DNA from: Maritimibacter sp. REDSEA-S28_B5
GTDB taxonomy: Bacteria > Pseudomonadota > Alphaproteobacteria > Rhodobacterales > Rhodobacteraceae
Assembly (NCBI GenBank): GCA_001626765.1
Contig: LUOO01000007.1
Location: 115,694 to 179,693, forward strand
Direction: 5' to 3'
Length of the DNA: 64,000 bases
Positions 44,188-52,765 of this stretch are shown here, one piece after another. Positions within the stretch are counted from its first letter, which is position 1. The number at the start of each line of letters is the position of its first letter. The notes under the pieces were generated by a model that did no database searches, was not told the origin of the DNA, and saw only the letters and a list, made by a program, of their open reading frames with translations. Made by a program: the position numbers and the translations under genes.

Positions 44188-45668
44188 GCAACCTCCTCGT
44201 TCACGGTGACGGCCATGTATTTCATCTCGGTGAACTCGTAGATACCGTCCTGCCCGGCCTCCCGCCCGATGCCCGAGGTCTTGGTGCCTCCGAAGGGCGC
44301 CTTGGGGTCGGCCATGATGCCGCGGTTGATGCCGACCATACCGAACTCCAGCCGTTCGCCAAAGGTGATCGCGCGTGACAGGTCCCGAGTGAACACGTAG
44401 GAGGCCAGCCCGAAGTCGCTGTCGTTGGCAAAGTCCAGCGCGGCCTCGGCGCCATCGACGGCAAAGATCGTGGCGATGGGGGCGAAAAGCTCGTTCGAGC
44501 ACATGACATCGTTGCGCCCGACGTAGCGCACCACGGTGGGCTCAAAGAAGAACCCCTCGCCGTCGATCGCCTTGCCCCCGGTCAGTAGCTCGCCGCCCGC
44601 GTCGGTCAGTTGCGCGACGGTGTCGACAAGCCGGTCGCGCTGCCTGGCCGAGATCATCGGGCCCACATCGACCGCGCCCATCCCGTCGCCCACGGTCAGC
44701 GCCTTGACCTTGGCCAGGAATTTCCCGGTGAACTCCGCCTCGACGCGGGCGTCCACGATGATCCGGTTCGCCGCGACACAGGCCTGGCCCGCGTTGCGGA
44801 ACTTGCAGATGATCGCCTGATCGACGGCAAGGTCGATGTCGGCATCGTCGAGCACGATGAAGGGTCCGTCGCCACCCAGCTCCATCGAGGCGTTGATGAT
44901 GTTGCGCGCGCCCTGTTCCATGAGCAGGCTGCCGACCCGCGTGGAGCCGGTGAAGGACACCTTGCGCAGGCGCTTGTCCTGCATGAGCGGCTCGGACACG
45001 CCCGAGGATTTCGTCGTGTGCAGCAGGTTCGCGACCCCCGGCGGAAAGCCCGCGTCGTGGAGCACCTGCATGAAGAGCGCACCGGTCAGCGGCGTTTCCT
45101 GCGCCGTCTTGGTGATCGTGGTGCAGCCGGCGGCAAGCGCCGCGCCGCCCTTGCGCACGATCATCAGGAGCGGAAAGTTCCACGGCGTGATGAGCAGGCA
45201 GGGGCCGACCGGCTGGTGGGTGACGAGCACCCGGAAGCCGCCGTTCGAGCTGTGCGAATAAGACCCGTCCAGATGGGCGGTCTGTTCGGCGAACCACAGA
45301 AGGAAGTCGGTGGAGAGCAGGAACTCGGCCCGCGATTCGGTCAGCGGCTTGCCGCTTTCCAGCGTCATGACATGAACAAAGGCCTCCTCGCGTTCGAGCA
45401 TCAGCGCATGGGCGCGGTGCATGAGGTTGGCCCGTTTGCGGGGTGCGACCCGGCCCCAATCGGCCTGCGCCGCATGGGCGGCATCCAGCGCGCGACGGGC
45501 GTCATCGGAGGTCGCGTCACATACGCTTGCGAATGTTTTGCCATTGGCCGGATTGACCACCCCGAAGTGCTCGGCCGTGTCCGTCCAGGCCCCGTCGATG
45601 TAAAGCCGCGTCTCGGGCAGGAGGTCGCCGCGCGGCATCGGGGCAAGGTCCTTGGGGTGGTTCGTCAT
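44184..45668 (-). CDS. NAD(P)+-dependent aldehyde dehydrogenase (succinate-semialdehyde-dehydrogenase-like)
   Basis: 494 residues. Nucleophile Cys in NAGQACVAANR, general base Glu in MELGGDGPF, and SFTGSTRVG. GGTKTSGIGREAG near the C-terminus is common in the semialdehyde dehydrogenase group. GAGGA precedes ATG 45668. It is the first gene of a two-gene unit with the iron alcohol dehydrogenase; operator C lies 60-83 bases upstream. Confidence 0.92.
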   Translation of the reverse strand: MTNHPKDLAPMPRGDLLPETRLYIDGAWTDTAEHFGVVNPANGKTFASVCDATSDDARRALDAAHAAQADWGRVAPRKRANLMHRAHALMLEREEAFVHVMTLESGKPLTESRAEFLLSTDFLLWFAEQTAHLDGSYSHSSNGGFRVLVTHQPVGPCLLITPWNFPLLMIVRKGGAALAAGCTTITKTAQETPLTGALFMQVLHDAGFPPGVANLLHTTKSSGVSEPLMQDKRLRKVSFTGSTRVGSLLMEQGARNIINASMELGGDGPFIVLDDADIDLAVDQAIICKFRNAGQACVAANRIIVDARVEAEFTGKFLAKVKALTVGDGMGAVDVGPMISARQRDRLVDTVAQLTDAGGELLTGGKAIDGEGFFFEPTVVRYVGRNDVMCSNELFAPIATIFAVDGAEAALDFANDSDFGLASYVFTRDLSRAITFGERLEFGMVGINRGIMADPKAPFGGTKTSGIGREAGQDGIYEFTEMKYMAVTVNEEVA

Positions 45669-45727
45669 TGATGCGGTCCTCGGGAATCAGGGCGTGCAGG
45701 TGCTGCGCTGCACGCGGTAAATCATTC

Positions 45728-45751
45728 GTAATACCGTATTATGGGATTACC
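45728..45751. promoter_or_regulatory. GntR-regulon operator C, aldehyde dehydrogenase side
   Basis: Three 8-bp units GTAATACC, GTATTATG, GGATTACC. The perfect palindrome TAATAC-C-GTATTA lies at 45729-45741. The matching -10/-35 on the minus strand is not clear. Confidence 0.65.
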
Positions 45752-45830
45752 GGTTGTACAAGATTATTCTGAGATGACGGCCTGCCGATAGCTTGTGATC
45801 AACGGTCAAATCGGCGGCGGACGTCCCGTA

Positions 45831-45860
45831 TTGACGATAATACCGTAATACCATATGAGT
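45831..45860 (+). promoter_or_regulatory. Monooxygenase promoter with embedded operator D
   Basis: TTGACG (45831-45836), 17 bases and TATGAG (45854-45859). The spacer is filled by ATAATACC and GTAATACC, including TAATAC-C-GTAATA at 45838-45850. The -35/operator geometry is the same as in the gntR promoter, with the palindrome starting one base after TTGACG. Confidence 0.65.
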
Positions 45861-46061
45861 GCGTCAAGGGAGTGAGGTCCGACGCCTCTGACGCGATGCC
45901 GTCGGAGCACGTTTGCCGGGTCATACGGGGGCATACGGATCGTCTCGTGTGGCCGGGTGTGCCGCGCGACAGGCAGGATTTTCACGAGATGCGCCCGGCG
46001 GGCGCGGCAAGGAACATGGCGCGGCATCGCCGCCCCACGAGACGACAAAGGGAGAAGGTTC

Positions 46062-47666
46062 ATGAACGACAAGGCACTCAACGGCCTCGAGCTTGACGTA
46101 GCCGTCATAGGGACGGGGGTCGGCGGGCTATATGCCCTCTACCGCACGCGCAACGAGATGGGGCTGAACGTGCAGGCCTTCGACGATGCGGGCGGCGTCG
46201 GCGGCACCTGGTATTGGAACCGCTACCCGGGCTGCCGGGTCGACACGGAATCGACCGTCTACACCTATTCCTTCGACCTCGACATGTTCCAGAACTGGGA
46301 ATGGTCGGAACGCTACGCCAGGCAGCCCGAGGTCCTGGGCTATCTCAACGCCGTGGCCGACAAGCACGACCTGAAACGCTCGATCAACTTCAACACCCGC
46401 ATCGCGTCGATGGCTTGGGACGAGGACGACGGGCGCTGGACCCTGACCACCGCCAAGGGCGACGTGGTGCGCGCGAAATACGTGATCGAGGCGGTCGGCC
46501 TGCTGTCGTCCTCCTACGCGCCCGAGTTCCCCGACCGGGACAAGTTCAAGGGCGACGTCCTCGTCGCCTCGCGTTGGCCGGAAGAAGAGCCGGACCTGTC
46601 GGACAAGCGCGTCGCCGTCGTCGGCACCGGCTCGACCGGCATCCAGATCATCACCGCGCTCGCGGGCAAGGTCGGGCACCTTCACGTGCTCCAGCGCACC
46701 GCGCAGTGGGTGGTGCCGCTGGGCGTCGGACCCTTTCCGAAAGAAACCCGTGAAAAGATCAAGGCCGATCCGCGCGGCTTTCGCGACTGGGCACTGAGCA
46801 CCGGCGCGGTGTTCGGGTTCGAGGAGGCGACAACCTCGGCGCTCGACGTGTCCGAAGAGGAACGCCAGCGGGTTTACGAGGCGGCTTGGGAAAAAGGCAA
46901 CGGCTTTGCCTTCATGCTCGAAACCTTCTCCGACATCCCGGCGACGGCGGAGGCGAACAAGACCGCCACCGACTTTATCAAGGGCAAGATCGACCAGATC
47001 GTAAAGGACCCCAAGGTCGCCGCGATGCTGACGCCCAGTGACTACTACGCCCGGCGCCCTCTGGCCGCGGATGGTTATTACGACGTCTACAACCGCGACA
47101 ATGTCACGCTGCACGACGTCAAGGCGCAGCCCATCGAACGGTTTACGGAAAAAGGCCTGATGATCGGCGGGACAGAGGTCGAACTGGATGTCGTGATCAT
47201 GGCCACCGGCTTTGACGCGATGACCGGCAACTACCTCAAGATCGACACGACCGGGCGCGGCGGCAAGAAGCTGCGCCAGGCCTGGAGCGACGGGCCGCAT
47301 TCCTATGCCGGCATGTCGATCGCGGATTTCCCGAACCTGCTCATGGTCTTCGGCCCCTTCAGCCCGTTCACGAGCCAGCCGCTCGTCCACGAATGGCAGG
47401 TGGATTTCCTGACCGACATGATCGCAAGGGCCGAAGAGGGCGACGGGATCATCGAAACCCGCCACGAGGCGCAGGAGGATTGGGTCAGGATCTGCCAGGA
47501 GGGCATGGCTGGCACGCTGTTCCAGGTGACCGACAGCTGGATCAACGGCGCGAACATCCCCGGCAAGCCGCGCACCTCGATGTGGTACATGGGCGGGATG
47601 GGCAACTACGTGAAAGAGATGACCGGCATCCGCGACGACAACTATCGCGGCTTCGACATCCGCTGA
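46062..47666 (+). CDS. Baeyer-Villiger-type flavin monooxygenase lacking the fingerprint histidine
   Basis: 534 residues in the cyclohexanone-monooxygenase family. FAD motif GTGVGG (17-22), GGVGGTWYWNRYPG (44-57), and NADPH motif GTGSTG. The type I BVMO fingerprint FxGxxxHxxxWP is present as F162-K-G164 ... W172-P173, but position 168 is Val instead of His (codon GTC). The enzyme may still oxidise ketones or sulfides, or may have another role. ATG 46062 follows GGGAGAAGG; the open frame continues upstream without family similarity. It is the first gene of the plus-strand unit that leads to the amidohydrolase. Confidence 0.88.
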   Translation: MNDKALNGLELDVAVIGTGVGGLYALYRTRNEMGLNVQAFDDAGGVGGTWYWNRYPGCRVDTESTVYTYSFDLDMFQNWEWSERYARQPEVLGYLNAVADKHDLKRSINFNTRIASMAWDEDDGRWTLTTAKGDVVRAKYVIEAVGLLSSSYAPEFPDRDKFKGDVLVASRWPEEEPDLSDKRVAVVGTGSTGIQIITALAGKVGHLHVLQRTAQWVVPLGVGPFPKETREKIKADPRGFRDWALSTGAVFGFEEATTSALDVSEEERQRVYEAAWEKGNGFAFMLETFSDIPATAEANKTATDFIKGKIDQIVKDPKVAAMLTPSDYYARRPLAADGYYDVYNRDNVTLHDVKAQPIERFTEKGLMIGGTEVELDVVIMATGFDAMTGNYLKIDTTGRGGKKLRQAWSDGPHSYAGMSIADFPNLLMVFGPFSPFTSQPLVHEWQVDFLTDMIARAEEGDGIIETRHEAQEDWVRICQEGMAGTLFQVTDSWINGANIPGKPRTSMWYMGGMGNYVKEMTGIRDDNYRGFDIR

Positions 47667-47881
47667 AGGCACGCGCCACGACGGTCGTGCGATCCGGTCC
47701 AAAGGGCCGGGTCGCTTGCGTTCGGGGCGAAAGATGATCCGGACTTTCCATTTCGATAATTTTTTCGACCGCTGCCCCGTGCCGGTGGGGCATCAATGAT
47801 ACAAGCAACCCCTTTGGTGGGAGGACATGGCCCGGGGGCCATGTGTCCGAAGGGGCGAAAAGGCTTTGGAGGAGGACAGCC

Positions 47882-49270
47882 ATGTCACGCAAGATCATTC
47901 GGAACGCGCATATCATCTCGATCGACCCCGCGGTGGGCGTCATCCCGCGTGGCGATATCCTGATCGAAGGGAAGAAGATCGCGGCCATCGGCGTCGACCT
48001 CGATGTCTCGGACGCCGAGGTGATCGACGGCGAGGGCCGCATCGCGATCCCGGGCTTCGTCGATACCCACCGCCACACGTGGCAGGCGCTCCTGCGCGCC
48101 ACCGGGGCCGACTGGACGCTGGCGCAGTATTTCGCGGGCGTGCGCGGCGTGATGGGCGACCTCTACACGCCCGAGGACATGAAGATCGGCAACCACCTGG
48201 GCGCCATCGCCGCACTCGATGCGGGCGTCACAACGCTTTACGACTGGTCGCACAACAACAACTCACCCGACCATGCCTCGGCTGCCGTCGAGGGGCTGAT
48301 GGCCGCCGGGATGCGGGCGGTCTTCGGCTATGGCAACTCCAACGCCGAATGGGTGCCGGTGAGCGACGATCCCACCGACTTCGAGGACGTGGCGCGCGTG
48401 CGGCGCGAGTATTTCACGTCGGACGACCAGCTCGTGACCATGGGCTTCGCCGCGCGCGGCAACCAGTTCGCCACGATGCGCGTGACCAAGGATGACTTCG
48501 ACAAGGCGCGCGACCTTGGCCTGCGGGTCAGCGTTCACATGGGCGATGGCCTCTGGGGCATGAACAAGCCGGTGGTGGACCTGCACAAGGCCGGGCTGAC
48601 CGGGCCGGACGTGACCTACGTGCACTGCAACTCGCTCCAGTCCGAGGACTTCCGGATCATCGGAGACACCGGCGGCACGGCCTCCATCGCGCCCGAGCTC
48701 GAGCTTCACATGGGCCACGGCTTCCCGCCGACGCTCGCGCTGCTTGCCGTGGGCGTGCGCCCGTCGATCTCCATCGACGTGGTGACGACGGTGCCCGACG
48801 ACATGTTCTCGGCCATGCGGGCGCTTCTGTCGGGCACCCGTGCCGTGGTCAACAACCAGGCGCTTCAGGACAAGGTCATCGTGGACCCGCTGCCCCTGAT
48901 GGCGACCGAAGTGCTCGAGTTCGCGACGCTGCAAGGCGCGCTGGCCTGCGGGCTGGGGGACAAGACCGGTTCGCTCACCGTGGGCAAGGAGGCTGACATC
49001 GTCCTCGTGAACTGCAACTCGCTCAACACCATGCCGATGAACAACGCCTACGGCATCGTGGTCGAGGCGGCGCATGCGGGAAACGTCGAGACGGTCATCG
49101 TGGCGGGCGAGGTGCGCAAGCGGAACTTCAAGCTTGTCGATTTCGATCACGCGAGCTTCAAGTCCAAGGTCGAAGCCGCGCGCGATGGCCTCTTTGAAAA
49201 GGCGGGCGTGCCCGCGGATGGATCGTGGCTGCCGCGCCCGTTCGAGGCCGCCTCCGACAGCGAGTTCTAG
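47882..49270 (+). CDS. Amidohydrolase superfamily enzyme (AtzB/TrzA/SsnA-like deaminase or hydrolase)
   Basis: 462 residues. Metal-binding HxH in DTHRHTWQ, later His in SVHMGDGLWG and YVHCNSLQ, and a late Asp in SIDVVTTVPDD. The beta-sandwich halves at both ends (NAHIISIDP, and GKEADIVLV near the C-terminus) complete the cyclic amidohydrolase/deaminase layout. GGAGGAGGACAGCC precedes ATG 47882. The next gene, three bases after its stop, encodes a COG0523 GTPase, so metal loading of this enzyme by that protein is likely. Possible substrates are N-heterocycles or cyclic imines; not resolvable here. Confidence 0.9.
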   Translation: MSRKIIRNAHIISIDPAVGVIPRGDILIEGKKIAAIGVDLDVSDAEVIDGEGRIAIPGFVDTHRHTWQALLRATGADWTLAQYFAGVRGVMGDLYTPEDMKIGNHLGAIAALDAGVTTLYDWSHNNNSPDHASAAVEGLMAAGMRAVFGYGNSNAEWVPVSDDPTDFEDVARVRREYFTSDDQLVTMGFAARGNQFATMRVTKDDFDKARDLGLRVSVHMGDGLWGMNKPVVDLHKAGLTGPDVTYVHCNSLQSEDFRIIGDTGGTASIAPELELHMGHGFPPTLALLAVGVRPSISIDVVTTVPDDMFSAMRALLSGTRAVVNNQALQDKVIVDPLPLMATEVLEFATLQGALACGLGDKTGSLTVGKEADIVLVNCNSLNTMPMNNAYGIVVEAAHAGNVETVIVAGEVRKRNFKLVDFDHASFKSKVEAARDGLFEKAGVPADGSWLPRPFEAASDSEF

Positions 49271-49273
49271 GCC

Positions 49274-50269
49274 GTGCCGGGCCAGCGCAATCGCCCCGCG
49301 CTTTCCGTCATCGGCGGCGGGCTGGGTGCGGGGAAAACCTCGCTCATCGCGCGGCTTCTGGAGCGTCCCGACATGGGGCGCACCGGGGTCGTGGTGAATG
49401 AATTCGGCGCGTTCGGCGTCGATGACGTCGTGCTGACCAATGCCGCGCCCGAGGCGCAACTGGCGCTTCTGCGCAACGGCCGCGTCTGCTGCCGACCGGG
49501 CAACGACCTGTCCGAAGCCGTGCGCAAGATGATCGCGGCAGCGGGCGGGCCGCTCGACCGGATCATCGTGGAAACCTCGGGCGTCGCCGAACTGTCCGCC
49601 GTGCTGGCCAGGATCGGGTCGGACCACGTGCTGCGGGGCCTCGTGCGGCTCGACGCGGCGGTGGCCGTGGTCGATGCGACGGCGCAGAGCGAGACGCGGG
49701 CCGAACACATCGCCTGCGCCGACCGCATCGTGGTGACCAAGGCTGACCTCGTGTCGCCCGGCGTCACCACCGACCTGAAGCGCAGGCTCGCGGACATGAA
49801 CCCATTGGTTCCGATCCTGGACGGGCAGGATGCGCCTGGTCCCGAGGAGCTTTTCAACGCGGGGCTGGTGAATGGCACCACCGGCGAAGTGCAGGCCGAC
49901 ACCTGGCTGCGCGCGCGGGGCAGCGTTCATGTGCATGACCACGCGCATGACCATGAAGAAGGACAGGGCATCCGGTCCTGGCTCATCGAGACGGGGCCGC
50001 AGAACTGGACCCATCTGACCCAGCAGATCGCGCGGATGAGCCGGGCGGCCGGCCCCGCGCTGTTGCGCCTCAAGGGCATCGTGACCGACAGCGACGATCC
50101 GCGTCCCCTCGCGCTCCAGATGGTGCGCGAACAGATCTACCGGCCCGTGCGGCTGGCCCCCGGCACCGGCGACGGCAAGAGCCGCATCGTCGTGATCGCC
50201 CGCGCCAGCGCCGCCCCGGCCATCGAGGCGCTGGCCGAGCGGCTCGCGGCCACGCGGATGCCCAGCTAA
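49274..50269 (+). CDS. COG0523 (CobW/YjiA-like) GTPase, putative metallochaperone
   Basis: 331 residues from GTG 49274. Walker A GGGLGAGKTS (14-23), the VNEFG motif (41-45), ETSG, and base-recognition TKAD. The metal-binding CxCC motif is incomplete: R70-V-C72-C73, as the first Cys is Arg. A His-rich loop (HVHDHAHDHEEG) typical of Zn-related members lies near residue 220, before the C-terminal CobW_C domain. It is coupled to the amidohydrolase (three-base gap), which suggests metal insertion into that enzyme. Confidence 0.9.
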   Translation: MPGQRNRPALSVIGGGLGAGKTSLIARLLERPDMGRTGVVVNEFGAFGVDDVVLTNAAPEAQLALLRNGRVCCRPGNDLSEAVRKMIAAAGGPLDRIIVETSGVAELSAVLARIGSDHVLRGLVRLDAAVAVVDATAQSETRAEHIACADRIVVTKADLVSPGVTTDLKRRLADMNPLVPILDGQDAPGPEELFNAGLVNGTTGEVQADTWLRARGSVHVHDHAHDHEEGQGIRSWLIETGPQNWTHLTQQIARMSRAAGPALLRLKGIVTDSDDPRPLALQMVREQIYRPVRLAPGTGDGKSRIVVIARASAAPAIEALAERLAATRMPS

Positions 50270-50289
50270 TCCCAGACAGGAGACACAGG

Positions 50290-50577
50290 ATGCATTACAT
50301 CGTTCATTGCCGCGACTACGTGGGGCAGGTGCAAAAGCGCCTCGACCACTACGACGCGCACAAGGCCTATCTCGCGACCAACCCGATCAAGACGCTGATC
50401 TCCGGCCCGCTTCTGGCCGAGGACGAGGAAACCATGATCGGGTCGTGCTTTCTGGTCGAGGCGGACAGTCTCGACGAGGTGATGGCCTTTCACAAGAATG
50501 ACCCGTTCTACGCGGCGGGGATCTGGGAGCATGTCTCGATCCATCCCTTCGCCAAGCGCGTGGACAACCGGGCATGA
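50290..50577 (+). CDS. YciI-family protein
   Basis: 95 residues of the ferredoxin-like YciI fold related to muconolactone isomerase. The conserved HYDAHKAYLA segment supplies the His/Asp pair near residues 20-24, and DPFYAAGIWEHVSI is the usual C-terminal strand. Members act as small isomerases, dehydratases or hydrolases in aromatic degradation. Its stop overlaps the next start (ATGA at 50574). Confidence 0.88.
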   Translation: MHYIVHCRDYVGQVQKRLDHYDAHKAYLATNPIKTLISGPLLAEDEETMIGSCFLVEADSLDEVMAFHKNDPFYAAGIWEHVSIHPFAKRVDNRA

Positions 50578-51578
50578 GCGCGCCGGTCAAGGTTGCGCTC
50601 GCGGGTCTGGGTTGGTGGGGGCAGAAGATCACTGCCGTGCTTCAGGCCGCGCCGCAGGACGTCACCATCGTCCGCGCGGTGGAGCCCAATGCCGAGGTCG
50701 CGTGTGCCTTCGAGGCGGCGCATGGCATTCCCGTGACCGCGGATCTCGACACCGCGCTGGCCGATCCCGAGGTCGAGGCGGTGCTGCTCGTCACGCCCCA
50801 CAGCCTTCATGCCGCTCAGATCGCGGCCTGCGCGAAGGCGGGCAAACATGTGTCTTGCGAGAAGCCTCTCGCCATGACCCGCGCGGGGGCCGAGGCGGCT
50901 GTGGCCGCCGTCGAGGGCGCCGGGCTGATCCTCGCCACCGGGCACGAACGGCGCTACGAGCCGCCCATCGCGGCGCTGATCGAGGCGGTGGACAAGGGCG
51001 AGATGGGTCGGCTCATGCAGTTCGACGCGACCTTCAGCCACGACAAGTTCCTGTCTCTCGACCCGACCAACTGGCGGCTCGGGGCGGATGACGCGCCGGC
51101 TGCGGGCATGACCGCGACGGGCATTCACCTGCTCGATCTCGCCGTGCGGCTCATGGGACCGGCGAAAAGCGTGGTCGCGTCCTGCGAAACGCTGGCCTCT
51201 TCCCTTCCGCAGGGCGACACCATCGCGGCCTTCATCACCTTCGAGGGTGGCGGCACGGCGACGATCGCGGCGAACCTCGCGATGCCCTTCGTCTCGCGCT
51301 GCACGCTTTTCGGCTCCGAGGCCTGGGTCGACATCCGCGACCGGGCACATGTCGAGGCGCCTGACGGTTGGGTCGTGACCTCCGCCAGGAAGGGCGGCAA
51401 GATCGAGGTGGAAGAGGTCGGCCCGGCGGAACCCGTGCGCGACAACATCGTGGCCTTTGCCCGCGCGATCCGGGGGCAGGGGAGCTATCCCATCACCACC
51501 GGCCAGATGATCGACACCGCCGCGCTGCTCGAGGCCATCGTGGCAAGCTCCAGGACAGGCGAGCGCGTGATGCTCTGA
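50574..51578 (+). CDS. Gfo/Idh/MocA-family NAD(P)-dependent oxidoreductase
   Basis: 334 residues. N-terminal Rossmann motif GLGWWGQ, the EKPLAM motif (CEKPLAM, near residue 99), and a C-terminal alpha/beta substrate domain. The family oxidises or reduces sugars, inositols and related hydroxy compounds. It is the last gene of the BVMO-amidohydrolase unit, followed by a strong terminator. Together with the ribose-type ABC genes it hints at a polyol- or sugar-like moiety in the substrate. Confidence 0.9.
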   Translation: MSAPVKVALAGLGWWGQKITAVLQAAPQDVTIVRAVEPNAEVACAFEAAHGIPVTADLDTALADPEVEAVLLVTPHSLHAAQIAACAKAGKHVSCEKPLAMTRAGAEAAVAAVEGAGLILATGHERRYEPPIAALIEAVDKGEMGRLMQFDATFSHDKFLSLDPTNWRLGADDAPAAGMTATGIHLLDLAVRLMGPAKSVVASCETLASSLPQGDTIAAFITFEGGGTATIAANLAMPFVSRCTLFGSEAWVDIRDRAHVEAPDGWVVTSARKGGKIEVEEVGPAEPVRDNIVAFARAIRGQGSYPITTGQMIDTAALLEAIVASSRTGERVML

Positions 51579-51600
51579 CCCGCGGTCTGAGGGAAACCGA

Positions 51601-51629
51601 AAAGGCGCCCCGCACCGGGCGCCTTTTTT
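51601..51629. terminator. Rho-independent terminator, bidirectional
   Basis: The stem GGCGCCC/GGGCGCC with a six-base loop is extended by AAA on the left and TTTTTT on the right. It is placed between the convergent Gfo/Idh gene and the ABC permease gene. Confidence 0.9.
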
Positions 51630-51710
51630 CTTGGTCTGTCGAGGCACAAAGAGAAAGGGCGCCGGATCGCTCCGACGCCCTCTCATGGTCGCGTGGTCAT
51701 GGGAGGAGGG

Positions 51711-52730
51711 TTAGCCGCCGCGACGCTTGCGCCCCTGCATCTCGGACAGGAACATGCCAAGGGCGATGGCCACGCCCTGAAAGATCATCTGCCACGAGGT
51801 TTCGAGCCCGAGCACCTTGAGCGTCTGGCCAAGCTGCGTGAGGAACAACGCCGCGCCTCCGACCGCGATCATCGACCCGATCCCGCCGGAAATCGCCGTG
51901 CCGCCCAGCACCGCCGCCGCGATAGGGGCGAGTAGGTAGGGGTTCCCGACATCGAGCGTGGGGTTGCGGATGAAGGCCGACAGGAGCACGCCGACGATGC
52001 CGTAGAGCAGCGAGGCCGCGATAAAGGCCCCCGCTTGGTAGCGCCGGATCTCCACCCCGGTGGCATAGGCGGCCCGGGGGTTCGCCCCCACCGCCTCGAA
52101 CCGGCGGCCAAGCTGGGTCCGGCGCAGAACCACGGTCAGCGCCAACGTCAGCACGATCGCGATCCAGACCGTCGTGTTCAGCCCCAGCCAGCGCGCGCCG
52201 CCAAACTCGGCCAGCGCGGTCGGCACACCGGATTCCGCGGGCAGCCCGGTGCGATACCACAGCGTCACCCCCGCGATGATCGCTCCGGTCGACAGCGTTA
52301 CGATGAGCGCATTGAGCTTGAGCCAGGCCACGAGCACCCCGTTCAGAACGCCGACGCAGACGGCGGCCAGGAGCGCCATCATCGTGCCGACCAGGATCGA
52401 CCCTTCGGCACCACCGGAGGTGCCCAGGAGCACCGTGCTCGACAGCGTCACGATGGCCGGGACCGACAGGTCAATCCCCCGCGCCATGAGGACGAGCGAT
52501 TGCCCCATGGCGGCGATGGCCAGAAAGCCCGCGAAGGGCAGGATGCTGATGATCGAGGTGGCCGATATGCTGCGCGGCAAGAAGAGCGCGCCCAGGATAA
52601 GGAGCACCGCGAGCGCGATCCAGATCGCGGCGAATTGCATCTGCACGAGGGGCACGCGGCCCTTGCCGCCACGCCCGCTGCGCGAGGTGGGGGCATAGGT
52701 GGTGAGCTGGGGCGAGGTTGTATCTGTCAT
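51711..52730 (-). CDS. Ribose-type ABC transporter permease (RbsC family)
   Basis: 339 residues with about ten hydrophobic segments. Family stretches include MARGIDLSVPAIVTLSS, GLNGVLVA-like NGVLVAWLKLNALIVTLST, and AAVLGGTAISGGIGS. ATG 52730 is chosen for its GGAGGA site five bases upstream; an in-frame ATG at 52766 overlapping the upstream stop is possible. It is the last gene of the transporter unit and would pair with the permease half of the fused protein to form a heterodimeric channel. Confidence 0.9.
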   Translation of the reverse strand: MTDTTSPQLTTYAPTSRSGRGGKGRVPLVQMQFAAIWIALAVLLILGALFLPRSISATSIISILPFAGFLAIAAMGQSLVLMARGIDLSVPAIVTLSSTVLLGTSGGAEGSILVGTMMALLAAVCVGVLNGVLVAWLKLNALIVTLSTGAIIAGVTLWYRTGLPAESGVPTALAEFGGARWLGLNTTVWIAIVLTLALTVVLRRTQLGRRFEAVGANPRAAYATGVEIRRYQAGAFIAASLLYGIVGVLLSAFIRNPTLDVGNPYLLAPIAAAVLGGTAISGGIGSMIAVGGAALFLTQLGQTLKVLGLETSWQMIFQGVAIALGMFLSEMQGRKRRGG

Positions 52731-52765
52731 GGCATCCTCCGGTTTGCCTGTGCTCTGGTCCGTCA

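Larger units (their letters stand above)
45669..46061. promoter_or_regulatory. Divergent promoter region, aldehyde dehydrogenase / BVMO-like monooxygenase
   Basis: 393 bases without a gene. It contains operator C (45728-45751) towards the aldehyde dehydrogenase and promoter plus operator D (45831-45860) towards the monooxygenase, which leaves a 5' leader of about 195 bases. Short open frames in the leader show no coding signs. Confidence 0.6.
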
